This document shows, piece by piece, positions 60,072 through 64,000 of a DNA stretch of 64,000 nt; position 1 is the stretch's first letter; every line of letters begins with the position of its first letter. Source of the stretch: Lachnospiraceae bacterium (lineage in GTDB: Bacteria > Bacillota > Clostridia > Lachnospirales > Lachnospiraceae). The DNA lies in the NCBI GenBank assembly GCA_022788085.1, contig JALEWA010000027.1, forward strand, positions 1 to 64,000, given 5' to 3'. The position numbers and the translations under genes were made by a program. The notes beneath the pieces were generated by a model. The model did not search any database. It was not told where the DNA came from and saw only the letters and a list, made by a program, of their open reading frames with translations.

Positions 60072-61418
60072 ATGAAGAAGAGGATACTTGCTGTTGTGGG
60101 GTTCCTCGCATTGACGATTCTTGCGTTGGGGATTGCGCAGGAAGTATTAAAGGCGAAGTTCATTCAGGATTCGACAACGATTATAGATGGTTTTTATGCA
60201 GAGAAGAGGAATGATATTGATGTGCTGTTTCTTGGCAGCAGTAATTGCTTTTGTACGATAGACCCACTGGTACTGTATGAAGAGTATGGGATTGCTTCCT
60301 ATGATTTTGCAAGCTCCTCACAATCCATGGATATTTCATTGTTATATCTTAAGGAGGCTCTAAAAAGACAAAAGCCAAAGGTTGTTGCCCTGGAGGTAAA
60401 TTATATTCCGGGGCAGAATACAAGCGGAATTGGAGAAGACAGCATGCTGTGGGGACTGACCAACATGCCACTTACTGTAGATAAGCTACAGTGCATATAC
60501 CAGCTTCTTGGAAAAGTAGATGAAGAGTATATGTCTTATGTATTTCCACTGCTTCGTTATCATGAGCGATGGAAAGAAATATCAAAGCAGGATTATACAT
60601 ATCCGTCACAGGATAAAACAAACTGGAGCAAGGGTTATCTGCGTACAGATGAAGTCTCTGATTCACCGGTTGACTTGTCAGAATATACGCAGGAGGGAAC
60701 CTCATGGCTGGACGAAAGAGCAGTGGAATGTCTTGGAGAAATGGCCAAGATATGCAAGAAAGAAGGAATCGAGCTTATTTTGTTCAAATCACCAAGGGTT
60801 GGCTGGTATCAGTATTTTACGATAGAAATAGAAGCGCTTGCTAAAGGATATGGGATAACATTCCTTGATTATAATGCTCTTGTAGAAGAAGTAGGGCTTG
60901 ATATGACAAAAGATTTCAGAGATATTGCTCATTTGAATAATCAAGGTGCTGCTAAGGTTTCCTCACATATGGGTGCATATTTGAAGGAACATTTTTCCCT
61001 GCCGGACAGGAGAACGGATGATAAGGAAAACAGCTGGGACCAGGCAGTTGCATATCAGAAGCGGCTGCAGTTGGGAGAAGGCTATTTTGCAGATACCATG
61101 ACCGTTAAGGAATGCAAGGAAATGCTGGATGGCATGGAAGATTATGCGACCATTCTGACCTATAAAGGCAGAAAGGATAAGATACAGTACCAATGGATCT
61201 ATGTAGAAGGCAATCCTGTTTTATCGAAGGCCTGGAATGAAGATGGCATAGAGCATGAAAAGATTAATAACATGGATGTAGTCCTTGTAAGAAAAAGTAA
61301 GGGATTGCAGATACTTGTAAATGGAGAGAATTATTATTCCCCATTGCAGAACTGGTCTGTAATTGTATATGACCTCAAAACAGACAAAGTTGTAGCGGTG
61401 CTTGGTTATGATGAATAG
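60072..61418 (+). CDS. SGNH-hydrolase-like protein (DltD/AlgJ-type partner of MBOAT)
   Basis: N-terminal TM; DVLFLGSSNCFCTIDPLVLYEEYG, ALEVNYIPGQNTS, DFRDIAHLNNQGAAKVSSHM. Confidence 0.8.
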   Translation: MKKRILAVVGFLALTILALGIAQEVLKAKFIQDSTTIIDGFYAEKRNDIDVLFLGSSNCFCTIDPLVLYEEYGIASYDFASSSQSMDISLLYLKEALKRQKPKVVALEVNYIPGQNTSGIGEDSMLWGLTNMPLTVDKLQCIYQLLGKVDEEYMSYVFPLLRYHERWKEISKQDYTYPSQDKTNWSKGYLRTDEVSDSPVDLSEYTQEGTSWLDERAVECLGEMAKICKKEGIELILFKSPRVGWYQYFTIEIEALAKGYGITFLDYNALVEEVGLDMTKDFRDIAHLNNQGAAKVSSHMGAYLKEHFSLPDRRTDDKENSWDQAVAYQKRLQLGEGYFADTMTVKECKEMLDGMEDYATILTYKGRKDKIQYQWIYVEGNPVLSKAWNEDGIEHEKINNMDVVLVRKSKGLQILVNGENYYSPLQNWSVIVYDLKTDKVVAVLGYDE

Positions 61419-61474
61419 TAACTGTTCAGTACAGATACGATGAATAAAGAAAATGATTTTTTGCCATACTATTT

Positions 61475-61503
61475 TTGACGTTTTATGTAGTTTGTGGTAA
61501 AAT
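61475..61503 (+). promoter_or_regulatory. Sigma-A promoter upstream of pseB
   Basis: TTGACG-17 nt-TAAAAT. Confidence 0.75.
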
Positions 61504-61523
61504 GAGTTGTTTATTGAAATTAA

Positions 61524-62555
<1,032 letters not shown>

Positions 62556-62604
62556 AGTCTTGTAAGAACGCATACCGGCAGATTATGGAAGGGTGAAGTA
62601 TTGA

Positions 62605-63798
62605 ATGGAAAAACCAGCAATTGCCGGAGGTACTCCGGTTCGAAATACAAAATTATTTTATGGACATCAGTATATTGATGAAGCAGATGTAAAGGCTGTC
62701 ACAGAGGTGCTTACCAGTGATTATCTGACCTGTGGACCAAAGGTAACAGAGCTGGAAAACAGGCTATGTGAGCTTACTGGCGCAAAATATGCGGTAGCAT
62801 GCAGCAATGGCACGGCTGCATTACATATTGCAGCAATGGCAGCAGGACTTCAGGAAGGTGATGAACTGATTACGACACCGATTACCTTTGCAGCCTCTGC
62901 AAATTGTGCATTGTATTGTGGTGCAAAGCCTGTGTTTGCAGATATCAATCCGAATACCTACAATATTGATCCAAAGAGTGTACAGGAGAAGATAACAGAG
63001 AAAACGAAAGCAGTTGTGGCAGTAGATTTTACCGGTCAGGCTGTGGAGCTTGAACCATTGCTTGCCATGTGCCATGAAAAGGGCATTGTGCTGATCGAAG
63101 ATGGTGCGCATTCTATTGGTACAAAATACAAGGGTAAAATGGTAGGAAGCATTGCAGATATGACTACCTTCAGTTTTCATCCGGTAAAGACTGTTACAGG
63201 CGGTGAAGGTGGTGCAGTTCTTACGAACAGCGATGAATTATATGAAAAGCTGGTTCTGTACCGTACACACGGAATTACGAGAGAAGCCAATCTCCTAGAG
63301 CGTGAACCGCATGGTCCATGGTACTATGAACAGGTTGATCTGGGATATAATTACAGACTGACTGATATCCAGTGTGCCTTGATTCTAAGTCAGTTAGATA
63401 AGCTTGAACTGTTTCAGGCAAGAAGAAAAGAGATTGTGGAAAGATATAATCAGGCATTCATGGAAGTTCCTGAATTATTTGTTCAGCAGGAGATACCGGA
63501 ATCAGATACAACAAGACATTTATACATCTTAAGAATCAGACCGGAAAAGCTTACCATTGACAGAAAGGGATTCTTTGAGGCATTAGGTGCAGAGAATATC
63601 TGCTGCAATGTGCACTATATCCCTGTTTATTATCATCCATATTATGAGAAGCTAGGCTACAAGAAGGGAATCTGCCCGAATGCAGAGAAGCTTTATGATG
63701 AAATCTTAAGTCTGCCACTGTATTATTCACTGACAGATCAGGATGTAGAAGATGTTATTTGTGCAGTAAAGAAGATAGCGGCATTCTATCGTAAATAG
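62605..63798 (+). CDS. pseC: UDP-4-amino-4,6-dideoxy-N-acetyl-beta-L-altrosamine transaminase
   Basis: 397 aa; YGHQYIDEADVKAVTEVLTSDYLTCGPKVTELE, SFHPVKTVTGGEGGAVLT; after pseB. Confidence 0.94.
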   Translation: MEKPAIAGGTPVRNTKLFYGHQYIDEADVKAVTEVLTSDYLTCGPKVTELENRLCELTGAKYAVACSNGTAALHIAAMAAGLQEGDELITTPITFAASANCALYCGAKPVFADINPNTYNIDPKSVQEKITEKTKAVVAVDFTGQAVELEPLLAMCHEKGIVLIEDGAHSIGTKYKGKMVGSIADMTTFSFHPVKTVTGGEGGAVLTNSDELYEKLVLYRTHGITREANLLEREPHGPWYYEQVDLGYNYRLTDIQCALILSQLDKLELFQARRKEIVERYNQAFMEVPELFVQQEIPESDTTRHLYILRIRPEKLTIDRKGFFEALGAENICCNVHYIPVYYHPYYEKLGYKKGICPNAEKLYDEILSLPLYYSLTDQDVEDVICAVKKIAAFYRK

Positions 63799-63805
63799 AA
63801 ATGGA

Positions 63806-63842
63806 AAAAGCCTGGAGGAAGCAAAAGCCTACAGGCTTTTTT
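63806..63842 (+). terminator. Terminator-like hairpin after pseC
   Basis: AAAAAGCCT...AGGCTTTTTT. Confidence 0.65.
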
Positions 63843-63879
63843 GCCATGATTCGCAATTTGGAAGGGATGGTGTAAAGAT

Positions 63880-64000
63880 ATGAAGAATGTAGCAATCATT
63901 ACCGCAAGAGGCGGAAGTAAGAGAATTCCAAGAAAAAACATTAAACCGTTTCTTGGAAAGCCTATTATAGAATACAGCATAGAAGCTGCTTTACAGTCAG
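63880..64000 (+). CDS. pseF: Pseudaminic acid cytidylyltransferase, 5' end only (runs off the window)
   Basis: [40 protein letters not shown]; absent from supplied ORF track because truncated. Confidence 0.85.
   Translation, partial: MKNVAIITARGGSKRIPRKNIKPFLGKPIIEYSIEAALQS

Overview
This 64 kb window looks like a contiguous chromosomal segment of a motile, low-GC Firmicute, probably Lachnospiraceae; the taxonomy is inferred from gene content and style only. Most of it is well-packed conserved genes: cvfB, a PucR/CdaR-type regulator, ftsE-ftsX-M23 peptidase-ctpA, trmO, a compact flagellin, uvrB-uvrA, an alpha-galactosidase/GPH symporter/GH2 operon on the minus strand, mreB/mbl with two flgG-like genes and a flgJ-like gene, recD2-comF-yvyF, cdaA-cdaR-glmM-HPr, and leuA. 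From about 40.4 kb onward is a large surface-glycan locus: rfbD-like, gmd, fcl, many glycosyltransferases, a polyprenyl-phosphate sugar transferase, a Wzz-like protein, an EpsG/Wzy-like protein, an ABC exporter, an MBOAT/SGNH pair, then pseB, pseC and a truncated pseF. The standout non-coding feature is a ~474-nt element at 59565-60038, inserted exactly between the MBOAT and SGNH genes. It folds on paper into one very long interrupted hairpin with at least seven nested helices (20, 23, 13, 8, 25, 8 and 9 bp) separated by non-complementary internal loops. This suggests a large structured RNA or a structured non-autonomous mobile element. Other structured repeats include tandem terminator-like hairpins (137-316), a five-unit hairpin array (2146-2441), a multi-stem element family (1-120, 6922-7057, 7067-7203), two-hairpin modules overlapping stop codons (28.4, 44.0, 48.7 and, partly, 57.0 kb), and a dispersed AGTAACTGTTCAG-type motif. 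All calls come from reading the sequence and supplied ORFs; no database search or folding program was run.
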